In this document: one piece after another, positions 1-11,460 of the stretch
Layout: every line of letters begins with the position of its first letter
Numbering within the stretch: the stretch's first letter is position 1
Assembly (NCBI GenBank): GCA_016490735.1
Contig: JAEMWC010000254.1
Coordinates: forward strand, 776,001-840,000
Source: Pachyseris speciosa
Taxonomy: Eukaryota > Cnidaria > Anthozoa > Scleractinia > Pachyseridae
Direction of reading: 5' to 3'
DNA length: 64,000 bases
Position numbers and translations under genes: made by a program
Notes under the pieces: generated by a model
What the model was told of the DNA's origin: nothing
Databases searched by the model: none
The model's input: the letters and a program-made list of their open reading frames with translations, nothing else

Positions 1-348
1 TTGAAACGCACTGCGCCTTTTTTTCCAAATCTCGACTAGTTGTTTTGACTTTTCTAGGGTGTTAAAGTTACAAAATGTGGCCATCGTCTGCCCCATGACC
101 GAGTCAAAAGGGGCTTGGGTCTGTTCTCGATTTGACGTCACAAACTGCTTTGCATGCATGTTTACAAAGACTTAATGCGATGTAAATCAGTTTGTGACGT
201 CAAATCGAGAACAGACCCAAGCCCCTTTTGACTCGGTCATGGAGCAGACGATGGCCACATTTTGCAACTTTAACACCCCAGAAAAGTCAAAATAACTAGT
301 CAAGATTTGGTAAAAAAAAAAAAAAAAAAAAGGCGCAATGCGTTTCAA
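1..348. repeat. Foldback (MITE-like) inverted repeat
   Basis: The segment is a nearly complete palindrome. The left arm (about 1-165) reads back as the right arm (about 190-348). The outer ends are TTGAAACGCACTGCGCC on the left and GGCGCAATGCGTTTCAA on the right. The arms meet around a short AT-rich loop near 165-190. There is an oligo-A run at 311-331 in the right arm and no coding capacity. The arms match closely, so it is probably a fairly recent non-autonomous DNA transposon or foldback element. The left end touches the window edge, so no target duplication can be judged. Confidence 0.85.
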
Positions 349-1131
349 ACAGTTGCAAAGATTTATTTTAGCGAAAAAAATTTTTTGGGTTTAGGTGCAC
401 TTTAACATGGTCGAACTATAAGCATCACAATACGATTGAGATACTGACTGGGATCTCCCCCACTGGTGCTGTATCTTTTATTTCTAACACTTTCAGAACA
501 CAAGAATCTGGTTTTCTTAACAACCTGGAGTATAGAGACCAAGTTCTTGCTGACGGGCTTTTTAATCGAAGAAGAATTGGCCTCCAGGGAAACAACACTT
601 GCTATTTTCAGTTATGCAAAAGGAGTTAAACAATAAAGCATGTTCATATGTTCCTCATATTGACAACATTGTAATGAGCTCTGCTGCTGTTTAAAATTTA
701 CAGCCTTGTTTAATAAAATAAGTGTACATATACGCTGATGCCTGTTACATCAACACTATATAACTTTCATTAACAAAATGGATTGTATAGCTTTGATATT
801 GCAGCATCATAAGGATTGCATCACAGACTAAATGTTTCAAAAAAGCACGGTATGTAACTTGTGGTTTTACTTGATTAAACAGATTGTGTACGATAAGCTT
901 GTCTGTAGACATTGAGTTACTTTGTTTATTTGCATTTTTATAGTTAAAAATGTTTCATTAATGATAATAAAGTTATTAAAATTTGGTGTGCCTTAACGTG
1001 GTTACCAAATTATCAAACACTAATTAACAAGTATTTACTGATGACCATTGCAAGTCTGAATATTAATTATCACAAAATACTAGCAAGACTAGGAGGGTAC
1101 ATGAAGGAGTGTAAGAAGAGTGATAAACTTT
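349..1131. other. Intergenic, no gene seen
   Basis: AT-rich sequence with short scattered reading frames only. I see no domain, repeat or RNA gene that I can support. Confidence 0.5.
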
Positions 1132-1490
1132 CTAATCCTCATTTTTACAATGTGGACAATACCACTTTCCTTTTGGTTTCCTACAGATGCTGACGCAGGC
1201 ATAGTGAAATCACACAATATCACATGTTGGATTGTCACAAGCGATCATTTTCCATATTCTGGCTGGCTACAGATACAGTACAACTGCTCCTCATCTTGCT
1301 CACTGTTTTCATCTGCCATCTCTGAAATTTCCAACTTCCTTGTAAGGATCTCTGGAAGTATTAAATTTTCAAAGAAAATGTCCAGTCTGTTAAGGGAGTG
1401 TTCTTTAAAATTTTTGTTTAGAGGGATTCCCTCCACACTGTGCAAGTCTTTGTTGGTGAAGACACAAGTCTCCCACTTCCATCCTATTTA
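1132..1490 (-). pseudogene. PHD-finger exon with in-frame stop
   Basis: Read on the minus strand, one frame runs through an acidic linker (ENSEQDEEQ) into a PHD-type zinc finger: YCICSQPEYGK, then CDNPTCDIV, then FHYACV, then KWYCPHCKNED and a stop at 1132-1134. The Cys/His spacing is the Cys4-His-Cys3 pattern of ING-type PHD fingers, which usually read methylated histone tails. A TGA falls between CDIV and FHYAC, where this family carries a conserved Trp (TGG), so the finger is broken by one base. The upstream stretch (LPEILTRKLE) resembles linkers that I recall in coral multi-copy genes joining a nuclease-like domain to a PHD finger; that is memory only. Likely the last exon of a dead copy. 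Confidence 0.65.
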
Positions 1491-1782
1491 GATGTACCTG
1501 TAGTTGCAATTCGGTGTAGTATGCTGTGTCTCTTTCAAATGAACTTTGTCATCTAGACAAAAATCAGGATCACTTTTAGCTGTATATGTATATATTATTT
1601 ATTTTTTTAATAATGTAAACCTTATTTAGTCACTGAAAAACTAACATACAATAGACAATTACTAAATTTAAAATGTACAACTTACAAAAAAAATAACAGG
1701 TGAAAAAAAATAACTCAGAAGAAGTATTACACATGATGATCTACGGGATCACATTGTTGGAGGTTGATCTGCATGTTATTTT

Positions 1783-2025
1783 TTAATTGAAGGACTTTCC
1801 CTTGAATTCCAGGAGCAGTCTAAACCTTGATATAATAAAGGATATTTTGTAAATCAATGTTATTGTACAATCACATACATGGGTGTCCAGCTTTGACTTG
1901 CCCTCACCAGCCTCAAAGTTGTTGTACTCAACAAGGGTCAACCCAAATGCTCTGGTCACTTCTGCTAAGTACAGGATAAAACCTGTGTTGTGGTAATGAG
2001 GCTTATTATCTGAAATACAATTCAT
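1783..2025 (-). pseudogene. Exon fragment of an unnamed multi-copy gene
   Basis: An 80-codon minus-strand frame begins SDNKPHYHNTGFILYLAEV and runs through VEYNNFEAGEGKSKLDTH before sequence quality falls off. The SDN..HYH pattern followed by a D-rich segment recalls repeated cnidarian proteins with an RNase H-like look, but I cannot name the family. It lies about 300 bases upstream, on the same strand, of the broken PHD finger, so the two may be exons of one decayed gene. There is no usable start codon or complete domain. Confidence 0.35.
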
Positions 2026-2597
2026 TTAACCATTAGTATAAATTGTATCAATATCAAGGGGGAATATACCTGGATGTTAATGAAATAAGAAGTGAGTTGA
2101 TGAAGAAATTAAAAAGGAAAAGTAAGGCATACACAAACACTCAGACAGTCCAGTACAGTGAGGTTGCCCGTCAAGTTGCAGGCGGACTGTTTGGTGTTCA
2201 TCCATTAATTTTTTAACTCCCAAATTTTAATTTTTAATCACCTTAAAATCTTCATTTTCTCACCTTCCCTTAAATCACTCTCTACTTCCCCCTTTTCTTC
2301 TCCATAAGCACTCTTGATGCAGTGGAATTAATTTTGCACAACATTGATGAAGACTGTAAGTTGTCACGCAGATCTTCATACCGCTCTGTGGCAAAAAAAG
2401 GAGGAGGCAGTCATGCAAATAATCAGCGACCTTCAATCTGTAGAAGCATTCAAATTTTTAAGGGGCAGGGAAGGTCATCTATCTTTTCCCAAATGTAGTG
2501 CCAATGTATTCGTAGGAATTGACTACCACACTGGGGATACGAGGCGCTCTAAACGCTCGGCACCAGATCGAGGCTCAGAATCAGAATTACATTCAAA

Positions 2598-3255
2598 ATG
2601 GCGGCCGCTCGAATGATGGCTGCTACAAATCTTAAGTCAGTTTTAGATGACTCGTTTAAGAAGAAAAAATTTGAGCTGTACGGTAACATTTCCCCAACTG
2701 ATGTTGATCAAAGACTTGCTTTGGTGGACTTTTTTAAGGAACTGGGATCCGTAAAAGATTTAATTGTAAAGAAGTACGAAGCCACGTGTGAGAGGAAGAA
2801 ATTGCATTGCACCATGAAGATTGGAAAAATTCACACACTTGTTGTTAAGGAAATGCTTTACTAGAAAAAAAGTTATCCAAAGACGAATGCATAAAACGCC
2901 AAGGCAATCTTGCCCTTTCAGATCGACATTTCGTACAGGCTGAGTGAAGAAATATTTTGTTCCATTAAAGATCTTCTGACATGTGTGTCTCCGTATGGCA
3001 TGGAGGTGCATCAATCAAAAGATGTTACAACAATCAAGATCTGGAACAAGAGAAAACTTGAATTGTTTTTTTAATGATATCCTTGGTCCAGCTAGTGGTG
3101 GCCTACCAACAAAATTTATCAAAGATGGCACTGTTAAAATTTCAGTATCTAAGCAAAAGGTGTTTTCTCTCAAGTATACCAAGACATCAGAGAAAATTGA
3201 AATAACCTGCTTTTATGGTGTATGGAATGAGCACCACATGCCACAGCACTTATGA
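2598..3255 (+). pseudogene. Unrecognised gene with at least one frameshift
   Basis: An ATG sits in AAAATGGCGGCCGC. It opens an 88-codon frame (MAAARMMAATNLKSVLDD...) that ends at 2864. Similar-looking coding sequence continues in other frames through ISYRLSEEIFCSIKDLL and GMEVHQSKDVTTIKIWNKR, and finishes as NDILGPASGGLPTKFIKDG to a stop at 3253-3255. Together this looks like one protein of roughly 210-220 residues interrupted by one or two small indels or a poly-T slip near 3065. I recognise no domain. The character is mixed charged and aliphatic, with no signal peptide or membrane segment. It could also be a short spliced gene, but I see no clear splice sites. Confidence 0.4.
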
Positions 3256-4735
3256 CTTCTCATGTTTAGTATATTCAACAAGGTTTGCTTTGATACTCAG
3301 CACTTGAAACATTGACAAAGGAGAACTAAATAGTGTCCTTTTAATTAAGTTGTGTTTATACAAGTTAGGATGCTCTTAATTGGGAAACCCAAATGTAATA
3401 AAAAATCTTGTCTATAAGCACCAGTGGTGTATTAAGAACCTACAGTCTGAAGTTTGGTATTTAGACATCCTTTTTGTAGGAGCCAATTCACCCTGAAATT
3501 TGGAAAAAGGTTTCGCCAGGTAGGTGACAATTATACAATGAGGATTTAGACTGAAGGCTTGGCAGTGATACAGTTCCAGGTGAGTTTCGGTGTATGAAGC
3601 CAGATTATTTCAAAATTTATTTTCATGAAAATGTTGCAGTCTTTAATGTCTGAAACTAGTAACTTTTATACCACACCTTAGTGTTATACATCTGTATTTA
3701 AAATTTAGTGACCTGCAGCTGACTCCCAAAAAAATAATAATAAGAAGAAGAATATATAACCCCTTACATCAGCTTGCATATTTTCCATACTGTTCCTCAT
3801 GTGTTCTTATGGTAATGATGAGAAGAATTTGTGCAATAGGTTCTGAGCAATCATCTCCTGTCTTCTTAAAAAAGAAATTAGATACCAGTCACTTTTGGGG
3901 TTAAAGGGTTAAGAGGCTAAACAGCCTTACAGTGTGTTTTCATCTTATGCATCAAATATATAAGGACCTGTTAAATATGAACTGGAAAACTGAAAATTAC
4001 TATTTAGTGGTATATGGGGTACCCAAAACTGCCTGAGCCAAAAAAAAGTATCAAGTATTACCGGTAACCCTAAAACCCAATGGTGAGGGACTAAGGTTTA
4101 ATAATGATGAGAAGACATACTTGGGTCTGAATCTGTGTTAACAAATACAGTTCTGCTTTACTTGTGTGTCTTAAGGAAGGTGCTTCATTGATCAAATTGA
4201 AGTTTTCAGTCCACAATATTTTTATGCACATTTTTTGGAACTTCCCCTCAGTCTTTATGATAATTTATACAACCCAATGAATCAGATCAACATGTTAAAA
4301 AATAACATTTTCTTTTATAAGGGAAAAATTACAACAGTACACAATGCCAACATGATATTTTTTTATTTTAAGTAACTGAATGCAAGTAATTTACAAATCT
4401 ATGATATAATGATTAACAAGTCTGACTGCATGTAACAAGCAAAACAAGTGAGAATCAACCTGCAGGTTCATATTTATAACAGGAAATACCTTGTATCAAC
4501 CAGGTGTTGACATATACTTGTATATAACAATAAAATATTGAAGTTGTTGGTATGATTTCAAGAGTCCCTGGTAACAATAAACAAGTGTACCACTTAACAT
4601 GGAAGTTACATTTTCAAATGTGACCATTCGTTGTCACCTAAAACTGACTTAAGATTTGCTGTAACCATCATTCAAGAATGTGCCTCATTCTCTCGGTTAA
4701 CTTTCTTTCTGTAGCACATGAAGAAATTTCTACCA
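3256..4735. other. Intergenic, no gene seen
   Basis: AT-rich sequence with microsatellite-like AATAATAAGAAGAAG near 3733. I found no conserved reading frame, inverted repeat or RNA gene that I can support. Confidence 0.5.
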
Positions 4736-6010
4736 TTAAAGGTGACTGACAATAGTTACACCCAAACTCATCCTGTGGTTTGGAAGGCCACAACAACAAA
4801 AAGTGTTGGTATAACACCTTTCTGGGATGAAATGAACCTCTGATTTGGAATATTTGACAAGATATGGGTTTTGTTGTCGAAGCCAGATCAGTGACATATG
4901 TTCATGTAAGAACACCTTTTCCCATCTTTCCTTGGGAAGAGAAAACTCTGCATAATTAGCAAATTTCTGGCGTTTTGCTCCTCTCCCCTGAATAGTATTT
5001 ATGCCAAGACCAACCCCAAATGCATTAAACAAGGACCTGGAGTGATATGGGACACGGAAACCCACTGTCAACATGCTAAGAGTGATGTTGTTAGAAAACA
5101 GTGAACTGCAAATGAAATACTCCTGACAACACTTCTAAGTCATCAATACCCTTCTGGTCAATGTCAGTGATTCTGTTCATGAGTGAAGTGGCATTTCTGA
5201 GCTTCAAACCAGAAAATGCCAGAGCATACAACCTAACAGTGTCAGTGTCAGTTAGTGAAATGACAGCTTCAATAACATCCATAAAATTGCTGCAAAATGT
5301 TCGAGTTTCTTCACCTGTGAATCTACACTCAAAATTCTTTTCTGCTTTTTTTCTCTCTGAACCACTTTACAATCTTCTTATACAATTTATGAGACTTGAC
5401 CTTGTTTCTGATTGCACAAAGATACTTCCGAAAACAACAATCAAATGGCAATTGAAAAACGGTTGCACAAGCATCAGTATTAGTACGAGTTAGTGCAATG
5501 GTCATTACTTGTTTATTCCATTCCTGCCAAGAGTTATTGCTCAAGTGGAGTGGTTCACATTTAGCTTTATCAACATCATGGCCTAAAATGGGTTCAAATT
5601 CTTGCCTAGAATTCTTACTAGCAATAAATTTAGTGACTGCTGTTTAAGAGGCTTGTTTACAACAGTTGTCTTTGTAGTTTTCTACCAATTTAGCAGCTTT
5701 AATCCTCTGGTCATATGACCATGGCCTCCAAGTACAGGTGTTTTCTCTTCCAAATGAGCCATTAACATTTTTCAAATCAGTAAGTTTAACGTTTGCAAAT
5801 GAACTAGGGTAAGTGGCTGCATTTGAAACTTCCCCGGAAAAAGTCGCTAGCCATTTCATGTCACTAGGGACAAGTTCAAACTTAAAATTAACAGCAATGT
5901 CATGCCCTTGGATATGGTAGGTCTTGGTTTCAATCAATGTTATTTCATTCTTAATTTTTGTAGCATACTTGATCATAGCTGGATGATCTTCCTTACAGTT
6001 AGCACCAACG
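4736..6010 (-). pseudogene. Unnamed cnidarian-type protein, C-terminal half, decayed
   Basis: Four minus-strand frames read as successive pieces of one protein. The order is 5976-5644 (GANCKEDHPAM just upstream, then ELVPSDMKWLATFSGEVSN and WRPWSYDQRIKAAKLVENY), 5544-5329 (NNSWQEWNKQV), 5282-5091 (EAVISLTDTDTVRLYALAFSG) and 5074-4736 (FGVGLGINTIQGRGAKRQKF, then EKVFLHEHMSLIWLR). Frame changes and stops between the pieces show it is not functional. I recall this order of segments from uncharacterised, highly repeated coral proteins, but I cannot assign a function. The region near 19.1-19.3 kb carries the segment that should lie just upstream (DGCPFGKDNEATSWLVSFLN ... LGAN), so the two loci look like complementary halves of one family. 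A transposase origin is possible but unproven. Confidence 0.6.
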
Positions 6011-6669
6011 AGGATTTTTCAGGTATCCCTATATGCTCCGCACAAAATCATCGGTCGAGAGGTATCAAATTCTCTTCGAGAGTCCTCACACGTGGTGAAA
6101 ATACACGGATCTTTGGAAGTCGTTTTCTTCGTGTTTAATGCGGTAAAAGGTAAGTGAAACCGCTTTATGGTTTTTTTTTTTTGACACTGGAGCTCACTTA
6201 GGTGATATTTTATTGATCCGTGTAGGGAATAAATTATGCTTTTGGTTCATGTAGTATGCGTGACTGATTCGCTTTGTTGCTTTGTTGTGCCTGACCGTTT
6301 AACCTATTTGTGGATGGGCTGATTTTAATATTGGGTACATTAGCATATAGTTGCACCTGAAAGTGCCCATAAAGTCAATCCTTTAAACAAAGTACAATGT
6401 CCCCTTAAGTCCCCACAATAAATAGCTATTTATGGTCGTTGAAAATTGGTAAAAATTCGCGCCAAAATGGTTCGAGATTTTACTTGTGTCGTGTAGACTG
6501 TTGGCGATCACTCTCACCAAACACAGAAATGTATTATTTCGTTCACTTTCATTCTCATGTAAACAGTATTTAAGAATTTTGGACACATCAATTGATCGTT
6601 TTTCTCCTTTATTCTGTATAAAGGTTGGAATATTTCCATAAATATTTTCGTATTTTTAACAACGGTGAA
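6011..6669. other. Intergenic or upstream region, no gene seen
   Basis: No coding sequence can be supported. The stretch lies just upstream of the likely ATG of the SANT-like gene and may contain its promoter, but no element stands out. Confidence 0.4.
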
Positions 6670-9186
6670 ATGGAAGATGGTGAAGGTGATCCCGATGGTG
6701 GTAAAAGAGTTCATACTGTAACCGAACATACTCCGCACAAACCAGAAGATAAACGTCGCAGATCCACTGGTTCTACAACCCAAACCTATACAGTTAGTAG
6801 TGCTAAAAGACTCAGCTTTCCAAAGAGCCCAGTTAACGTTGTACATGTAAGTGCAACTACCTTTACGAAATGAAATTGTAAAAATGATGCTTGAGATGCG
6901 GTGTTCAAGTAGATTATTAAAGGCTTGCATTATGTTAGTTATTATTTTTGCTTATCATGTAAAATGAATTCAACTGATGGCGTCGAGAAAATACACGCAA
7001 AAACGTTTACCTGCAATGAGCTTGTGTTGTATGTGGTACCTCTGGTAAGCAAGTTAATCCTTTTCTTTCTGTTTTCCTTTCGTCATAATTATTAAAACAG
7101 GTAAAAAAATTCCCACTTACAAGGCGAAAGCCTGTGTTCTCCCCATTAAAAGAGCTAAAGAGTTCCAAAAAGCCACGCAAGCATGGATTGCAGAGGAAGA
7201 TACTGCTCTTGTGCAATTTATTGCTCTACACAAAGACCAGCAATCCACTGACGCTGAATGGCCTGTCATGAAAGCACCTAATATTTACTGGTCTGATGCT
7301 GCCAAGTATATCAACGAGACAGCTGGTACAAAACACTGAAGAGAAGGTACTTTTTTTCTTCAAACCACAATAATATTATTAATAGCATATGTGTCACTGA
7401 TTGACGTGGAATTTTTTTATAGATTGAAGTGAATTCAAAACAACTTAGTAACCTACTCTGTCACGATTGTAGATATGTAGGCATACATTTGCAACGAGTG
7501 TCATCCCATCTCTCACGTCAACATAATGTCATTGGATTGGTGGTAGCAACTCTGAGGGGATGGCCCTGATCCTTATAGACTTTATAGTTCAAAGGTTTTA
7601 AATTTTAAAATTACAGAGTCGTAATCAGCAGTCTGGGGAATTCATGCATTAAATATCACAGTAATTACTTGATTAAAAATTTAAGTTTCTTTGTTTTTTT
7701 TTTTTTTGGGGGGGGGGGGGACTATAGTAATTAGTATTCACAACTAAGGGAACTATTATTTAAACCAAATGAAAATTGAAACGAAATATGCATATTTTTC
7801 CCTAGGTTCTGTTGTTAGACAACGTGTTGTCAACTTCTTACGGACAAAGTATAAATCAGTTGAAGAGGCTGAAGCTTTCCACAGTTTAGATGTTGACTTC
7901 TACTTAAGCGAAGTGTCAGCAGCCACTGCTCCATCTGCTTGTGAACCAACACCGAAACTGGATGAATTGTTGGCGTCATCCATCAAATCACTGACACAAT
8001 GGCAGCTAGAGGAACTAATTGTGAAGGCTCTTACTGCAATTAGAGACCAGAATGCTCTTTTACAGAATATGTTGGCAGCCATTAAACTTCCCTGTGGTGC
8101 ACGAAAAGAACTGATAAACATTCTTTATCAGCCACTTGATTACAATGACAAGATGGTAATGATAGACAATCACTTTGCTGATATTGCCAAGTCACGCGGT
8201 ATTGATTCAAATCCTGCAGACTTTGCATCTATCTCTTTGGGTGCCATGATGCTGCTGCAAGAGAACGGCAAACCTAACCTCATATACAAGTGGGCGAAAT
8301 GTGTGTTTGGGGAGGATGGCAAGCCGTTAATACCTATTAACAGGATGCCATCTGGCCTGATTCAGTACCAAATTGAATTCTTCTCTGCTACGAATGTGAT
8401 ACAGGTGATTTTTTAGTTTTGTGCTTCCTTTGTCACAGGATTACTAATGAGAAATATTAACTGTGCTCTTTTTGTTTCCTGCTTGGTTTACGTGGTGCAA
8501 AATCAGCCCAACCGTTACGTTACAGCTTTATTCAAATATTGCAAATAATTAAAAGAAAAGAATGTGGTAAACAACATTTATGGGTAATCGATCTAGCATT
8601 GTTTTGCTTTCTTGAAAGAATAACTATAATGAAATTCGCACTGTGCAATAAAGATTTATTATTGCATTAAATATCTTCTTTTTATTCATACATGTAGGTA
8701 ACTGAACCAGAGGATTATCGTTCTTGCAGAGAAACTATGTCAACTGAGTTTCCTGGACGATTTATGCGTCTGTTTGCTGGTCCTATGTGGAGTGGTCAGC
8801 CGGTTGAAAATAGATCCACGAACGGTAAAACTATCTTAATTGGTGACGGACTTTTTTCCTAGCGAAGCGATTGCTTGAACGATAGCGCTTTCGAAATCTA
8901 CCAACTTTTATTTTGAACACGTAATACATTCTACATGAACCAATCAGGGTTAAAAGAGATCGGGCAAGTTTGGGCAGGTCTATTGTTGCTATTGAACTAG
9001 AGTGACACTCAGTATGGAGGAAGGCATTTTTACCTAGATGCTTAATTAATATGCAGGAAGACACTTATTATTATGCAGGAAGGCAGGGGAAGGCAAGGGG
9101 AAGGCAGGGGAAGGCCAAAATCCGGCTAATTTTGCTGAACCCCTACTACTTATATAATCAGTATTATTCAGAAATAATAATTTATG

Positions 9187-9255
<69 letters not shown>

Positions 9256-10111
9256 ACCATAGAGTGTAAGCCATGTGATCATGCATTTCTCTCTTGCACT
9301 GTGTGCTCAGAAACTCAATTCAAACATTAGTTAAACCTCAAATAAAAAGTTTAAATTGGTAACTGTTCTTGCATTTCAACATAGGCGTGTATACTAACTG
9401 GAGAGTTACTTGGAATTATAGAAACTTATAATCAGAAAAAATAGTTTTCTTGGGCCATCATTGTATGCTTAGAAAATCCCTTACTCTGTTAAAGTAGACA
9501 AGAATTAAACACATGCAATAGCAAAGGAACTGTAGTCCCTGCCCCTTAACGACAATCCTTTGGTATTAAATATTTATTGTGCTTATTTTTCTTTGTTACA
9601 AAGTTGATCCTGATGGAAAAGCAGTGGTGACACAACCTAATCCAGACATACCTAATGCAGTCATATTAGAGCCACACAGACTAAGAACTTTTGACGGTCT
9701 GTCATTGGAAGATGCCATCACACATATCAGAGGTCTGGTACCAGAGGGATACTCTCCATACCCTTTCAGAAGAGATACTCCAGAGTCACTGCTCGACAAA
9801 TTGAGATCTGTAGTGGCTACGTACAAATTCAGAGCAAGTGTAGAATATTGGAAGGGACAGGGTGCTGACTTCTCCAGCTATCTGTACATCCCAGAGATAG
9901 ATCCTGTTACAGAAGAAGAGAGGCATGATAGGGGAGACCACAACCACCTTTTGCGGCGGCTTGCAAAAAGTGTGCGTGAAGGCAAAGACCCAAACCTAGG
10001 TGTTTAATGAATGCGACCTGTGGAGAGCAGCCATCCGTGATTCTCGAGTTGGTGTTGGCTAACACCCTCGACTGTAGTAGTAGTGGTAGTGGTAGTGGTA
10101 GTGGTAGTGGC
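6670..10111 (+). pseudogene. SANT-like/C2H2 multi-exon gene, 5' part, broken
   Basis: Exons can be chained by phase. They are 6670-6846 (ATG in GAAATGGAAG; donor GTAAGT), 7101-7346, about 7423-7560, 7806-8404, 8698-8824, and 9604 to the Ser-Gly repeat. The 8404/8698 and 8824/9604 junctions keep the frame exactly (RSTN then VDPDGKAV). Exon 2 encodes a SANT/Myb-like segment (AWIAEEDTALVQFIALHKDQ, then YWSDAAKYI). The third encodes a C2H2-like finger (LCHDCRYVG..H..H). The 7806 exon contains TQWQLEELIVKALTAIRDQN and FASISLGAMMLLQENGKPN. One missing base near 7190 shifts exon 2, and another shift lies near 9999. The family is familiar as repeated coral proteins but unnamed. A DNA-binding role is inferred from the SANT-like and zinc segments only. 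The gene continues after the insertion at 14787. Confidence 0.65.
9181..9254. repeat. (ATT)n microsatellite
   Basis: About 22 uninterrupted TTA/ATT triplets inside the intron between the 8824 and 9604 splice sites. It produces a poly-Tyr or poly-Asn reading frame that is not a gene. Confidence 0.95.
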
Positions 10112-10120
10112 TAGTGTCCT

Positions 10121-10290
10121 AGTTGAACCTGCCCACACAAAAGTCGAAGCCGCCCACACAGGAGGTCGAATTTGCCAACACGGTCGAAGTTGCCCACATG
10201 AGAGGTCGAGTATGCCCACTTGCTGGGTTGAACCTGCCCACATGGTCGAATGTGCCCACATTTAAGGTTGAATATGCCCACATTGTGCGA
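10121..10290 (+). repeat. Subterminal array, 8 copies of a ~21 bp motif
   Basis: Eight tandem, slightly varied copies of a unit built on GGTYGAANNTGCCCACAY follow the left end of the 10112-14786 element. Such subterminal arrays are often transposase-binding sites. That role is inferred here only from position and from recurrence of the motif near the other end. Confidence 0.8.
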
Positions 10291-11460
10291 GTGCTTGTTT
10301 TTAATAGTTTCTTGGATTGTCTTAATGTAGCTGGAATTGAATGATATTTATGCTAGGTATGATTCTAGGATTGCTCTTTAATACTTTGCCCTTGAAATTT
10401 TTTTATACAGTCTTTTTTGATTTTCTTTTTTTAATATGAAATGTTCTTTAGGTTTTTAAGATTTTGGCCAAAATTCCCAAGCACCTCTTATGACAAAAAA
10501 AGGTTACGCTTTTATTGAAACAACTTGAAAATTACACACAATATAGTCCAATAATTGATCTTTCTTTTATTTAGGTAACCAAAAAGTTTGGGTGAGGTTG
10601 TTTGTTATACTTCGCTCTTAAATGTCTGTAAGCTCCAGAGGTCGAAATGTTCTTTAAGTGTTTCTAATGTAACTCTAAGAGGATTTTGCGGTTAAAGTTG
10701 AAACTTGAGAGGCATAGCACAGGCTTGCACCAAACTGGAGGGGCTCATCACCCCCTTTGTGGTTTTTCGTACAGTTCTTGGCCTGCAGAAAGAAAGCATA
10801 TTATCATTTAGATTTCCCAGTCCCCCCCTTGCCGTATCAAACGGCAAGAGTACCACCAAGAGACTGAGCGTGTTTGTGGGGCACGCTCCAGGGGCTGGCA
10901 CCCCAGCTTGTGTTGAATCCCTGACAAACTGCTCATTCCCTGGAGGGTGTCATCCATTCACCAGCTGGACTCATGTCGCCGGGAACTATTTACAATATTC
11001 ACACTTTTATGTACAATTTTAAGGTACAATAAATAAGAATTAATTTAGATTTGTGTATGGCACAATTCTATTTACAATGATATGTTACAGAAGTTCAGCT
11101 TTCTAATTTCAACTCTTTTTCTTGTTTTTCTTTTTCCTGGAGACACAATGGTCGTGGCAATGAGCAGCTCTTTCGTCCTTGGAGAGGTTAACTTTATCCA
11201 GAGATGCTCAACCCACCAAAGCTACTTGTATTGTTAATTTCAACTTTTAATGTCAACTTATTAATTTCAACTCTTGAATTTCAACGTGTTTTTTTCACGG
11301 TCATGGCAATGAGTATCTCCTTCATCCTTGATGCAAACTTCAACCAGAGATGCTCAACCCAACCAATCGCAACCAGAGCAACGAGCTAATTTGACGCTAC
11401 TTTATTTTTCTTTAGAAATTTGCGGGTGTTCCTCACCTTGTCGACGCAGCGTTTGAAGCC

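Noticed and set aside
9046..9282. Poly-Asn and poly-Tyr proteins
   Set aside because: They are translations of an (ATT)n microsatellite within an intron.
10004..10344. Proteins with poly-Val or poly-Thr and CPLAG-type repeats
   Set aside because: They are readings of the AGTGGT microsatellite and the subterminal motif array.
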